Positions 31,831 through 39,231 of a DNA stretch of 39,231 bases are shown piece by piece; the first letter of the stretch is position 1; each line of letters opens with the position of its first letter. A model generated the notes under the pieces. It was not told the origin of the DNA, did no database searches, and worked only from the letters and a program-made list of their open reading frames with translations. The DNA is taken from assembly GCA_031277335.1 (NCBI GenBank), contig JAITMM010000232.1:1-39231 (forward strand), given 5' to 3'. The DNA comes from Tannerella sp. (GTDB taxonomy: Bacteria; Bacteroidota; Bacteroidia; Bacteroidales; Tannerellaceae). Made by a program: the position numbers and the translations under genes.

Positions 31831-32322
31831 ATGAAAACAGTAAAATGCTTATTTACAGGGATATTGTTGATGGGCGTCATGGGTTGGATATCATGCTCGT
31901 CAACAAACGCGGCGTCAAAAAGTGAGATAGCGCAAAGCGTTAAAAGTCAAGTGGAAGCACGCGATTTCAAGATTGAAGTCAACCGCATGATTCCCATGAG
32001 CGGGAGAAGCAGGGATTTGACGCCGCCTTATGCGCTGACTATCAAGGGAGATTCGATTCATTCATGGCTGCCGTATATGGGGCAGGGCTACAACCTCCCT
32101 TACGGCGGGGGGCAAGGGTTGACTTTCGATGCGACCATTACGGATTATTCGCAAAGTTACGACTCGAAAGGGACGGCCAATATCGAACTCAGGACACGGT
32201 CAAACGATGACACGTATATTTACCGGATACAAATCTTCGATAACGGCACGTCGTCAATTTATGTCACTCCAAATCATCGGCAGTCCATCAGCTATTTAGG
32301 CAAGCTGGAAATCAAACTTTAA
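31831..32322 (+). CDS. DUF4251 domain lipoprotein
   Basis: A 163-residue predicted lipoprotein. The signal (MKTVKCLFTGILLMGVMGWISC) ends in a lipobox at Cys22, followed by SSTNAAS. The rest matches the DUF4251 domain: DFKIEVNRMIPMSGRSRDLTPPYALTIKGDSIHSWLPYMGQGY, LTFDATITDY, IELRTRSNDDTYIYRIQIFDNGTSSIYVTPNHRQSISYLGKL. The family is confined mostly to Bacteroidota and its function is unknown. It has its own strong promoter. Its 3' end overlaps the convergent GH13 gene by 27 bp with no terminator visible. Confidence 0.88.
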   Translation: MKTVKCLFTGILLMGVMGWISCSSTNAASKSEIAQSVKSQVEARDFKIEVNRMIPMSGRSRDLTPPYALTIKGDSIHSWLPYMGQGYNLPYGGGQGLTFDATITDYSQSYDSKGTANIELRTRSNDDTYIYRIQIFDNGTSSIYVTPNHRQSISYLGKLEIKL

Positions 32323-34062
32323 TAGGCTGCCCGAATGTGGCGGCACAGAGACCTGAAACGGGCAGACTACTGTCAATGTGCTGATACTCTGCTTGTCTGT
32401 CAATAAATTTGTCATCGTAGCAGCCTTGTTATCGGGAATATTCATTTGCCGGAAGGCTTCAGGCGGAATATTAATATTGACCGTTCGCGCTACATTATTG
32501 AAATTCACAACAATAAGTATGACTTCTTGCTTGTAGGAGCGCAAGAAAGCATATAGCCTGTTTCCGGCCGTGCTCAAATGAGGATTCACATACATCAGGT
32601 CGAAAAATTGGCCGTGTCCGATAGCCGGTTCACTGCCTGCGATATTCAATAGCTTCGTATAGGCCTGAAACAGTTTCTTTTGCGATGAAGTCAGCAATGC
32701 GCCGTCGAGTTTTCCGCCGTTGATCCAATGCTGAATGCACGGCAACGACCAATAATCGAAAATCGTCGTTCGCCCGTCGAGGCCGCTAAAACCTTCATCA
32801 TTCATGCCTTGCTCCCCAAATTCCTGTCCGAAATAAATCATCACCGGATTGGTGTTCATCGTCGCCGCTACGATCATGCCCGGATAACCGCGCTCGCCGC
32901 TTTCTACAAAAAAGTCGGAAGCGATTCGCTGTTCATCATGATTCTCAAGGAAATGCACCATGTGCGATTGAATCCCGTCGACCGTCTGCCAGCATCTTGT
33001 CAGCGCATCTGTCGACGTCCATTCGCAAATCACGGCCCGCAACGTATCGTAAAGTCCCACTTTATCATAGAGATAATCGAATCCGCCGCGCGAAATAAAA
33101 TCGCGGTACGCAGCCGGATTATAGACCTCGCCGATAAAACAAACCTCCCGACCTGCCTTCACCTGGGGTATGACCCAATGCCAAAATTCGATGGGAACCA
33201 TTTCTGCCATGTCGCACCTGAAACCGTCGACGCCTTTCTCCTTCCAGAACAGCAAGATTTCAAGCATCTTATGCCATGTGTCGGGCACGGGATCAAAATA
33301 GCAAGCCCCATCATTCGCATAATCAACGCCATAGTTGAGTTTGATGGTCTCGTACCAGTCATTCTTCGACGGATTGGAACGGAAGCAGTTGTTGCCCGTC
33401 ACTTTGGCAGGAAACTCACTGTACTCGAAATCTTCAAGTTGCGCCCCAAAATGAAGCACCAAACTCTCGCCCGGCAGATAATAGAAGTTATTGTTCGGGT
33501 CAAACGTCTTGTGCACATCGTCGTGAAAACCTAAGTCATTGACCGGATAGGGCTTGACGTCGGAGGAATATTGACGGGCTACATGATTGGGTACGAAGTC
33601 GATAATCACTTTCATGCTGGCCTCGTGCGTGCGAGTGACCAGTGCCTGAAATTCCTGCATACGGTTCATGACATCGTCGGCCAAGTCAGGGTCAACATCG
33701 TAGTAATCAATGATTGCAAAAGGAGATCCGGCCTCGCCCTTCACAACGGCATGATGACATTTGTGAATGCCGAACGATGTATAATCGGTCGTGGAGGCAT
33801 GTTCTATAACTCCAGTATACCATATATGCGTGATTCCCAGCTTCTTGATTTCGGATAATACGTCCGGGGTAAAATCGGAAAATTTACCCGTGCCGTTTTC
33901 GGATAGCGTGCCATTTTTTATATGAGACGTATTCCTGTTTCCAAACAGTCTCGGAAGTACTTGATAGATAATAACTTTATTACTACTTGTCGAATCCTCC
34001 GCAACTTCGTGAGACGCAGGAGTCTGCTCATCTATCATCATTTGTAAGTTCTCATTTTCCAT
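32296..34062 (-). CDS. GH13 alpha-amylase family enzyme, cytoplasmic
   Basis: A 588-residue glycoside hydrolase family 13 protein. All four GH13 regions are present: VIIDFVPNHV (D155-H160), GVDGFRCDMAEM with nucleophile D284, FIGEVYNP with acid/base E312, and FLENHDEQR with H375 and D376. An early segment YQVLPRLFGNRNTSH is like that of Bacteroidota alpha-amylases annotated as acting on glycogen or maltooligosaccharides. There is no signal peptide, so it is cytoplasmic and likely works on glycogen or imported oligosaccharides. The first 28 residues are an acidic extension. A -7 box at 34085-34092 supports the start. It overlaps the DUF4251 gene tail to tail by 27 bp. Confidence 0.92.
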   Translation of the reverse strand: MENENLQMMIDEQTPASHEVAEDSTSSNKVIIYQVLPRLFGNRNTSHIKNGTLSENGTGKFSDFTPDVLSEIKKLGITHIWYTGVIEHASTTDYTSFGIHKCHHAVVKGEAGSPFAIIDYYDVDPDLADDVMNRMQEFQALVTRTHEASMKVIIDFVPNHVARQYSSDVKPYPVNDLGFHDDVHKTFDPNNNFYYLPGESLVLHFGAQLEDFEYSEFPAKVTGNNCFRSNPSKNDWYETIKLNYGVDYANDGACYFDPVPDTWHKMLEILLFWKEKGVDGFRCDMAEMVPIEFWHWVIPQVKAGREVCFIGEVYNPAAYRDFISRGGFDYLYDKVGLYDTLRAVICEWTSTDALTRCWQTVDGIQSHMVHFLENHDEQRIASDFFVESGERGYPGMIVAATMNTNPVMIYFGQEFGEQGMNDEGFSGLDGRTTIFDYWSLPCIQHWINGGKLDGALLTSSQKKLFQAYTKLLNIAGSEPAIGHGQFFDLMYVNPHLSTAGNRLYAFLRSYKQEVILIVVNFNNVARTVNINIPPEAFRQMNIPDNKAATMTNLLTDKQSISTLTVVCPFQVSVPPHSGSLLKFDFQLA

Positions 34063-34084
34063 AACTTAGCGATAAGTATTCTTA

Positions 34085-34092
34085 CAAAAGTA
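34085..34092 (-). promoter_or_regulatory. -7 box for the GH13 gene (TACTTTTG)
   Basis: The plus strand CAAAAGTA reads TACTTTTG on the minus strand. The leader would be about 16 nt. No -33 match is seen. Confidence 0.5.
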
Positions 34093-34179
34093 GATATATT
34101 TCTTGGAACGCGAGATTTATTTTTAAAGATTTCGTAATTTTTAACTGTCTTTCAGTTTTCAGGTTTGTTGGGTTTTATG

Positions 34180-34187
34180 TATCTTTG
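34180..34187 (+). promoter_or_regulatory. -7 box for argS (TATCTTTG)
   Basis: TATCTTTG followed by CC matches the consensus. A TTTC 19 bp upstream (34157-34160) is a near -33 box. The leader to the argS ATG would be about 12 nt. Confidence 0.6.
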
Positions 34188-34205
34188 CCGAAAAATTAAA
34201 AAAAT

Positions 34206-35999
34206 ATGACAATCGAAAAGTCTATTATCCAATCTGTTGAATTTGCTCTCGTGAAGCTTTACGGTGTTCAGGTCGACTGCGAACAATTGCAACTGCAAAA
34301 GACGAAAAAAGAATTTGAAGGCCACTTGACGCTGGTCGTTTTCCCGTTTCTCCGCATTTCACGCAAATCGCCCGAGCAGACGGCGCAGGACATAGGCGAA
34401 TTTCTGTTGAAACACGATCCAAACGTAGCTAAGTTTAATGTAGTCAAAGGATTTCTCAACCTGACCGTTTCAGCGCAAAGCTGGGTGGAGGTGCTCAACG
34501 ACATACATAACACCGGGCATTACGGCTTCCGGCCGGTCACCGAACGGTCCCGGCTTGTGATGATTGAATACTCGTCGCCGAACACGAACAAACCGCTTCA
34601 TCTCGGCCATATCCGTAATAACCTTCTGGGTTTCAGCCTGTCGGAGATAATGAAGGCCAATGGCTACAAAGTCGTCAGGACAAATATCGTCAACGACCGC
34701 GGCATACACATCTGTAAATCAATGCTCGCGTGTCAAAAATGGGGCAATGGCATCACTCCGGATTCGTCCGGGATGAAAGGCGACCACTTGGTTGGTGAGT
34801 TTTACGTGATGTTCGACAAAAATTATAAGGAAGAGCTGAAAGCACTCGAATCCAAAGGGTTAGCCAAAGAACAGGCCGAAGAACAATCTCTCTTGATGGC
34901 CGAAGCGCGAGAAATGCTGCGGCTTTGGGAAGCAGGCGATACTGCAACAGTGGCGCTATGGGAGAAGATGAACGGCTGGGTATACGAAGGTTTTAATCAG
35001 ACATACAAGCAGTTGGGCGTGGCTTTCGACCATATTTATTATGAATCGCAAACGTACCTGGAAGGCAAGGAGACAGTGCTGGAAGGCGTCAGGAGTGGCG
35101 TTTTTTACCGGCGCGATGACGGTTCGGTCTGGGCTGACCTGACGAAGGACGGCCTTGACGAGAAACTTCTCCTCCGCTCCGACGGCACATCGGTCTACAT
35201 GACGCAGGATATCGGCACGGCGAAGTTGCGTTTCGACGACTATCCCATCGACCGGATGATTTATGTTGTTGGAAATGAACAGAATTATCATTTTCAGGTG
35301 CTATCGATTCTGCTCGATAAACTTGGGTTCGCCTTTGGAAAGGGACTTGTGCATTTCTCGTACGGGATGGTGGAACTGCCTGATGGCAAGATGAAAAGCA
35401 GGGAAGGTACGGTGGTCGACGCCGACGATCTGATGGCGGAAATGATTGATACTGCGCGCGATATATCCGACGAACTGGGGAAGTTGGAAGGGCTGAGCGA
35501 GGAAGAGGCCGCCGACATCATCCGGATGATCGGCCTCGGCTCGCTGAAATATTTTATATTAAAGGTAGATCCGCGTAAAAATATGGTTTTCAACCCGAAA
35601 GAGTCTATCGACTTCAACGGGAATACTGGCTCGTTTATCCAGTATACGCATGCACGCATCTGCTCTGTCCTTCGCAAATCACACGAGCAACGTCTCGAAA
35701 TGCCTCAACAACTGAATATTACCACTTCAGTCTCGTCTAAGGAAGAAATGCTGATTCAACTGCTTGCCGACTATCCGGCAATAATCATGGAAGCAGCCGA
35801 CACGTGCAGTCCTGCCTGTATCGCCAACTATATATATGAGTTAGTCAAGGAGTTCAATCAGTTCTATCACGACTATTCGATATTGAACGAGCCGGATGAA
35901 GACGTGAAAATGTTGCGCCTCATGTTATCGGCCAATGTAGCCGGCGTGATTAAATCGGGGATGTCGTTGCTTGGGATAGAGGTGCCTGAAAGGATGTAG
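34206..35999 (+). CDS. argS: Arginyl-tRNA synthetase
   Basis: ArgS charges tRNA-Arg. The 597-residue class I synthetase has the N-terminal additional domain, then EYSSPNTNKPLHLGHIRNN with the HIGH-type signature HLGH at residues 132-135. It continues with NIVNDRGIHICKSM and VYMTQDIGTA, and the KMSKS-equivalent KMKSR is at 395-399 (DGKMKSREGTVVDADDL). The C-terminal anticodon-binding domain contains SFIQYTHARICSVLRK and ANYIYELVKEFNQFYHDYSIL. Many ArgS proteins lack a canonical KMSKS lysine, but here a KMKS form is kept. It is monocistronic and ends 5 bp from the convergent gene at 36005. Confidence 0.97.
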   Translation: MTIEKSIIQSVEFALVKLYGVQVDCEQLQLQKTKKEFEGHLTLVVFPFLRISRKSPEQTAQDIGEFLLKHDPNVAKFNVVKGFLNLTVSAQSWVEVLNDIHNTGHYGFRPVTERSRLVMIEYSSPNTNKPLHLGHIRNNLLGFSLSEIMKANGYKVVRTNIVNDRGIHICKSMLACQKWGNGITPDSSGMKGDHLVGEFYVMFDKNYKEELKALESKGLAKEQAEEQSLLMAEAREMLRLWEAGDTATVALWEKMNGWVYEGFNQTYKQLGVAFDHIYYESQTYLEGKETVLEGVRSGVFYRRDDGSVWADLTKDGLDEKLLLRSDGTSVYMTQDIGTAKLRFDDYPIDRMIYVVGNEQNYHFQVLSILLDKLGFAFGKGLVHFSYGMVELPDGKMKSREGTVVDADDLMAEMIDTARDISDELGKLEGLSEEEAADIIRMIGLGSLKYFILKVDPRKNMVFNPKESIDFNGNTGSFIQYTHARICSVLRKSHEQRLEMPQQLNITTSVSSKEEMLIQLLADYPAIIMEAADTCSPACIANYIYELVKEFNQFYHDYSILNEPDEDVKMLRLMLSANVAGVIKSGMSLLGIEVPERM

Positions 36000-36004
36000 T
36001 CCGG

Positions 36005-36505
36005 TTATTTCTCTTTACGATTCTGGTTCCTGCGTTGGCCTGACTGCGATGACCTTTGCATATTGACGACCTCGCGCGTGAACTTTGCATCTGCAATGCG
36101 ATATTTGAATAATTTGTCAGGCTTCAATATCTGTTTGAACTTTTCAAAATATTCCTTTTCAAGCTGGAGTTCCTTGATTCGGGCATCCAAGTCGCAGTCA
36201 ATCAGATTCAAATACTCTGCATCGGTCAGCGTCTCTTTCTCGCGGCTTGCACGGTTCAACGCTCTACATTCTCTGCCGATGTCGATTTTCTTCTGTTGAA
36301 ATTCATTTTCCAAAGGGATAAACTTTGAAGTCTCGTCGGCTGTTAAATTGATTTCCTTTGCAATGAATGTGTTACGTTTTTCCCAAAATTCTTTCCGCGA
36401 AGACTGCTTTTCGCTTTTCTGTTCTTGAGCCGAACCGTCTATTACACTGCACAGTAGGGCTACAATGAATGTAAAAATTACCTGTGTTCTCATTCCCATT
36501 CTCAT
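36005..36505 (-). CDS. Small secreted helical protein of a sigma-factor operon (Spy/CpxP-like by layout)
   Basis: A 166-residue protein with a signal peptide (MRMGMRTQVIFTFIVALL to GSAQ). The mature part is helical and highly charged: RKEFWEKRNTFIAKEINLTADETSKFIPLENEFQQKKIDI, then LEKEYFEKFKQILKPDKLFKYRIADAKFTREVV, ending in a basic Gln/Arg tail (SGQRRNQNRKEK). The NLTADETSKFIPLENEF segment resembles the LTxxQ helices of Spy/CpxP periplasmic proteins, and such proteins often follow ECF sigma genes in Bacteroidota. I regard that as a structural analogy, not an assignment. The ATG overlaps the upstream stop codon by 4 bp (ATGA), which decides the start at 36505. Confidence 0.75.
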   Translation of the reverse strand: MRMGMRTQVIFTFIVALLCSVIDGSAQEQKSEKQSSRKEFWEKRNTFIAKEINLTADETSKFIPLENEFQQKKIDIGRECRALNRASREKETLTDAEYLNLIDCDLDARIKELQLEKEYFEKFKQILKPDKLFKYRIADAKFTREVVNMQRSSQSGQRRNQNRKEK

Positions 36506-36894
36506 TCCATATTATCTATTTCTTCTACCAATTCGCGATCAAGAGATTGATTTTCAAGATATTCCAGATAATCAAGATCATCTTCCGAAATATCCTGCAG
36601 CAGTTCGCCTGAAACCAGGGCTTGAAACTGCATTGAGGCATCGTCCGGCTTGATGGAGTCATTTTGAGCCGGACTGATTAATAACCTGAAAACCAGAAGT
36701 AATCCTGCACAGGCTGCTGCTATAAAAAGCCATGGACGCATTTTGTCATTCATTGAAATGACCTTCGTATTTTGAGTTGTATCGTCCGGGATTTGCGACA
36801 TGATTTGCGCAGTAAGACCTTCAAAATACCCATTAGGAGCCTTGAAAGGGTTTTTCCCTTTCAAATCATCCAGTTGATTCTGCTTCACTTCCAT
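36502..36894 (-). CDS. Single-pass membrane protein, candidate anti-sigma factor
   Basis: A 130-residue protein with one transmembrane segment (PWLFIAAACAGLLLVFRLLI, about residues 53-72). The cytoplasmic N-terminus contains NPFKAPNGYFEGLTAQIMSQIP, a motif common in Bacteroidota proteins encoded next to ECF sigma factors. The C-terminal periplasmic part is acidic (ISEDDLDYLEYLENQSLDRELVEEIDNME). There is no zinc-binding anti-sigma motif and no FecR domain. The gene is 51 bp after the sigma gene and overlaps the next gene by 4 bp. Its anti-sigma role is inferred from position and topology only. Confidence 0.7.
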   Translation of the reverse strand: MEVKQNQLDDLKGKNPFKAPNGYFEGLTAQIMSQIPDDTTQNTKVISMNDKMRPWLFIAAACAGLLLVFRLLISPAQNDSIKPDDASMQFQALVSGELLQDISEDDLDYLEYLENQSLDRELVEEIDNME

Positions 36895-36945
36895 ATTATT
36901 AATGTTGTTGAACTGTATTTTTTGACTTTTAAAAGGTAAAAAGGT

Positions 36946-37497
36946 TTAAATATCCTTTGTTAAATATTCCTCGATTTTTTTGACGGCATGGTGATACGAG
37001 GCTTTAAGGGCGCCTACGGAAGTCCCCAAAACCTCCGACATCTCCTCGTATTTCATTTCTTCCTTGTATTTCATTACAAAGACAAGACGCTGTTTATCAG
37101 GCAATGTCAAGATGGCTTCCTCTAATTTCAGTTGAAGCTCGTCGCCATCAAAATAGTCATCTCCGCTGATTTTTTCGAGCATGAACGAATCTGCGTCATC
37201 CAGGGAAATATGGTTCATCGCACGTTGTTTGTTGAGAAATGTAATATTCTCATTCACAGCTATTTTATATATCCAGGTAAAAATCTTGGCATCTCCCCTG
37301 AAGCTGTCCAAGTTGGTCCACGCCTTTAAGAAAGTGTTTTGCAGTATGTCATTGGCGTCATCGTGCGACAAGACCATCTTGCGAATCAGCCAGTATAATT
37401 TTTCGCTGTATGCTTCGACGACTTTTGTAAAGGCTGCATGCCTTGTTTTCGGGTCGCGTAACTGCGCTACAATATCTTCCTCCTTGAATGACATCAA
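36946..37497 (-). CDS. ECF-type RNA polymerase sigma-70 factor
   Basis: A 183-residue ECF sigma factor. Region 2 is AFTKVVEAYSEKLYWLIRKMVLSHDDANDILQNTFLKAWTNLDSFRGDAKIFTWIYKIAVNENI, with the DANDILQNTF and FTWIYKIA motifs. Region 4 is LEEAILTLPDKQRLVFVMKYKEEMKYEEMSEVLGTSVGALKASYHHAVKKIEEYL, a helix-turn-helix. No SusCD or TonB-linked genes follow, so it is not of the usual polysaccharide-sensing type with a FecR partner. A second ATG one codon later (37494) is equally possible. It is the first gene of a three-gene operon with a membrane protein and a secreted protein, which suggests an envelope-stress circuit. Confidence 0.93.
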   Translation of the reverse strand: MMSFKEEDIVAQLRDPKTRHAAFTKVVEAYSEKLYWLIRKMVLSHDDANDILQNTFLKAWTNLDSFRGDAKIFTWIYKIAVNENITFLNKQRAMNHISLDDADSFMLEKISGDDYFDGDELQLKLEEAILTLPDKQRLVFVMKYKEEMKYEEMSEVLGTSVGALKASYHHAVKKIEEYLTKDI

Positions 37498-37518
37498 TCA
37501 CTTGTTTGTTTCAGGGCG

Positions 37519-37526
37519 TAAAAGTA
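37519..37526 (-). promoter_or_regulatory. Possible -7 box for the sigma-factor operon (TACTTTTA)
   Basis: The minus strand TACTTTTA differs by one base from TAnnTTTG and is followed by CGCC, about 22 bp before the sigma gene ATG. No -33 match is seen. A deviating box would fit a promoter recognised by the ECF factor itself, but that is speculative. Confidence 0.3.
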
Positions 37527-37563
37527 ATACATTAATTTTACTTTTGAAAATCCGGCGTAAAAA

Positions 37564-37597
37564 TTTGGATTATTTCGATAAAAAAACGTTACCTTTG
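37564..37597 (+). promoter_or_regulatory. Promoter of the GH2 gene, TTTG-N22-TACCTTTG
   Basis: TTTG at 37564-37567 and TACCTTTG at 37590-37597 match the consensus boxes with slightly long 22-bp spacing. The leader to the ATG would be only about 9 nt. Confidence 0.55.
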
Positions 37598-37612
37598 GAC
37601 ACAAAAAACAAT

Positions 37613-39231
37613 ATGATGAAAATTAATAATTTACTTGCAGTACTTCTGTTTTGGCTTATTGCCATACCACTTGGCGCCCAAGTTTCGTTTGGAACGCCCG
37701 AAAAGATCAACGAAGGGTGGAAATTCAGTTTAAAGGATTTAAAAGAATGTATATCACCGGATTTCGATGATAGTCAATGGCAGGATATTGGTCTGCCGCA
37801 CGACTGGAGCGTGAAAGCTCCATTGAATCAGCAATTTGCCAGCGGCACGGGCTATCTGCCGGGCGGTATCGGATGGTATCGGAAAACGGTTCATATCCCG
37901 TTGGAGCAGCAAGGCAGAAAGGTATATCTCTATTTTGAAGGCGTTTATAACAGGAGCGAAGTGTTTGTGAACGGACAATTGCTTGGTATGCGTCCAAGTG
38001 GCTATATATCATTTATGTATGATGCCACGCCGCATCTGAAATTCGGACAGGACAATGTGATTGCCGTGCGCGTCGACCATAGCCGTTCGGCGGACTCGCG
38101 CTGGTATACCGGCTCGGGCATTTATCGCAATGTATGGATGGTTTATGCGAATCCCGTTCATATTGTGCAATGGGGTGTATTTGCTTATCCTCAAGTGAAT
38201 AATGTCGACGGGACACTCAACGTTGAAACGGAAATCGAGAACGGGTCGGCGCAAGACAGCCGCCTCGTTGTCAGGCACGAACTTGTCTCGCCGGAAGGAA
38301 AAACGGTGGCGCGCACTTCCGGCAGTCTTTCTGTTGCGGCACGGCAGACAACGACCGCGAAGGCAGCCTTGAAAGTCGCCAAACCTGCCTTGTGGGACTT
38401 GGAACATCCTGTATTATATATGTTGAAAACCACCGTATTGCAAAACGGACGCATCATTGACGAAACCGTCACGACTACCGGATTTCGGATATTCACGTTC
38501 GACCCGGACAAAGGATTTGCCCTCAATGGCAAGTCGATGAAGATGAAAGGAGTATGCATCCATCACGATGCAGGTGTGCTGGGCGCTGCCGTGCCGCGCG
38601 AAATATGGAGACGCAGATTGCTCACCTTGAAGCAAGTAGGCTGCAATGCAATCCGTACCAGCCATAACCCGCAGGCGCCGGATTTGTATGAATTGTGCGA
38701 CGAATTGGGGCTGCTTGTCCTCAACGAGGCCTTCGACGAATGGGAATTTGCCAAACGCAAATGGATTGAAGGCTGGAACGTTGGGACGCCCGGACTTGAC
38801 GGCTCATTCGACTTTTTCGGGGAATGGGGCGAACGGGACATGGCCGACATGGTGCGCCGCGACCGCAATCATGTCAGCGTATTTGCCTGGAGCATAGGCA
38901 ATGAGGTGGATTACCCGAACGATCCCTACTCGCATCCCGTCCTCGACGGCGGCGCCGACACGGGATTTACGCAGCCCATCTTCGGCGGATACAAAAAAGA
39001 CTCGCCCGACGCCATGCGGCTGGGCGCCATAGCCAAACGGCTGGCAGGCGTGGTCAGAAAATACGACCCGTCGCGCTCCGTGACGGCCGGATTGGCAGGC
39101 GTGGCCATGTCTAACGAGACGGAATATCCTGCTGCACTGGATATTGCCGGATATAACTATACCGAAAGCATGTATGCCGCCGACCATCGGAAATATCCGC
39201 TCCGAGTGATTTACGGCAGCGAAAACCGTCA
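37613..39231 (+). CDS. GH2 family glycosidase (beta-galactosidase type), 3' end outside window
   Basis: I translated 539 codons from the ATG at 37613 to the window edge without a stop. A signal peptide (MMKINNLLAVLLFWL to GAQ) leads into a GH2 sugar-binding domain (INEGWKF, WQDIGLPHDWSVKAP, GGIGWYRKTVHIP, VYLYFEGVYNRSEVFVNGQLLG, TGSGIYRNVWM). An Ig-like domain follows, then the start of the TIM barrel: FALNGKSMKMKGVCIHHDAGVLGAA and AIRTSHNPQAPDLYELCDELG. The acid/base is E431 in WSIGNEV and the nucleophile is E537 in YGSEN, just inside the edge. It is periplasmic or exported. The exact substrate cannot be read from sequence; beta-galactosidase is the usual annotation of this subtype. It is divergent from the sigma operon. 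Confidence 0.92.
   Translation, partial: MMKINNLLAVLLFWLIAIPLGAQVSFGTPEKINEGWKFSLKDLKECISPDFDDSQWQDIGLPHDWSVKAPLNQQFASGTGYLPGGIGWYRKTVHIPLEQQGRKVYLYFEGVYNRSEVFVNGQLLGMRPSGYISFMYDATPHLKFGQDNVIAVRVDHSRSADSRWYTGSGIYRNVWMVYANPVHIVQWGVFAYPQVNNVDGTLNVETEIENGSAQDSRLVVRHELVSPEGKTVARTSGSLSVAARQTTTAKAALKVAKPALWDLEHPVLYMLKTTVLQNGRIIDETVTTTGFRIFTFDPDKGFALNGKSMKMKGVCIHHDAGVLGAAVPREIWRRRLLTLKQVGCNAIRTSHNPQAPDLYELCDELGLLVLNEAFDEWEFAKRKWIEGWNVGTPGLDGSFDFFGEWGERDMADMVRRDRNHVSVFAWSIGNEVDYPNDPYSHPVLDGGADTGFTQPIFGGYKKDSPDAMRLGAIAKRLAGVVRKYDPSRSVTAGLAGVAMSNETEYPAALDIAGYNYTESMYAADHRKYPLRVIYGSENR

Noticed and set aside
32728-33534. Plus-strand open frame (268 codons) opposite the GH13 gene
   Set aside because: It is antisense to conserved GH13 regions and has no features of its own.

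Overview
The window comes from a Bacteroidota chromosome, most likely order Bacteroidales. The evidence is a full type IX secretion (T9SS) core locus (porP-gldK-gldL-gldM-gldN plus porV), secreted proteins with T9SS C-terminal sorting domains, Bacteroidota-restricted families (DUF2795, DUF3575, DUF3868, DUF5106, DUF4251, DUF2851, a nucleoside kinase with a ThrRS-like N-terminus), and promoters of the TTTG / TAnnTTTG type. No tRNA, rRNA, CRISPR array, transposase or prophage gene was found.

Layout. (1) 1-5.5 kb: porV (3' end cut by the window edge), a candidate small RNA on the opposite strand, dprA, and a large T9SS-exported serine endopeptidase. (2) 5.6-12.4 kb: the minus-strand T9SS core operon, read porP, gldK, gldL, gldM, gldN, preceded by a DUF2795 gene with a near-ideal promoter. 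(3) 12.4-17.9 kb, minus strand: DUF3575 protein, DUF3868/OmpA protein, DUF5106-thioredoxin lipoprotein and a PduO-type cobalamin adenosyltransferase as one tightly packed unit, plus a nucleoside kinase upstream. (4) 18.0-27.3 kb, plus strand: eda and uxaC (hexuronate catabolism), a leucine-rich-repeat protein, and a 1803-residue T9SS cargo whose middle is much more AT-rich than its ends. (5) 27.4-36 kb: DUF2851, dapB-lepB-WbqC family gene, a DUF4251 lipoprotein, a cytoplasmic GH13 enzyme and argS. (6) 36-39.2 kb: an ECF sigma factor / single-pass membrane protein / small secreted protein operon, divergent from a GH2 glycosidase cut by the right edge.

How it fits together. The T9SS genes encode the inner-membrane motor (GldL, GldM), the periplasmic ring (GldK, GldN) and outer-membrane parts (PorP, PorV). 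The endopeptidase and the 1803-residue protein carry the C-terminal domains this machine recognises. Eda and UxaC belong to one glucuronate-to-KDPG route. The rest is housekeeping (DapB, LepB, ArgS, DprA, nucleoside kinase).

The most notable non-coding content is a self-contained promoter-plus-terminator unit between porV and dprA that should make an RNA of about 79 nt, and an unusual density of short repeats: two identical 28-bp palindromes (one inside the T9SS operon), an inverted pair of REP-like hairpins around the 1803-residue gene, a 23-bp dispersed repeat, TAACTGAA octamer arrays, and two heptamer arrays lying in frame inside genes, where gain or loss of one unit would shift the reading frame.
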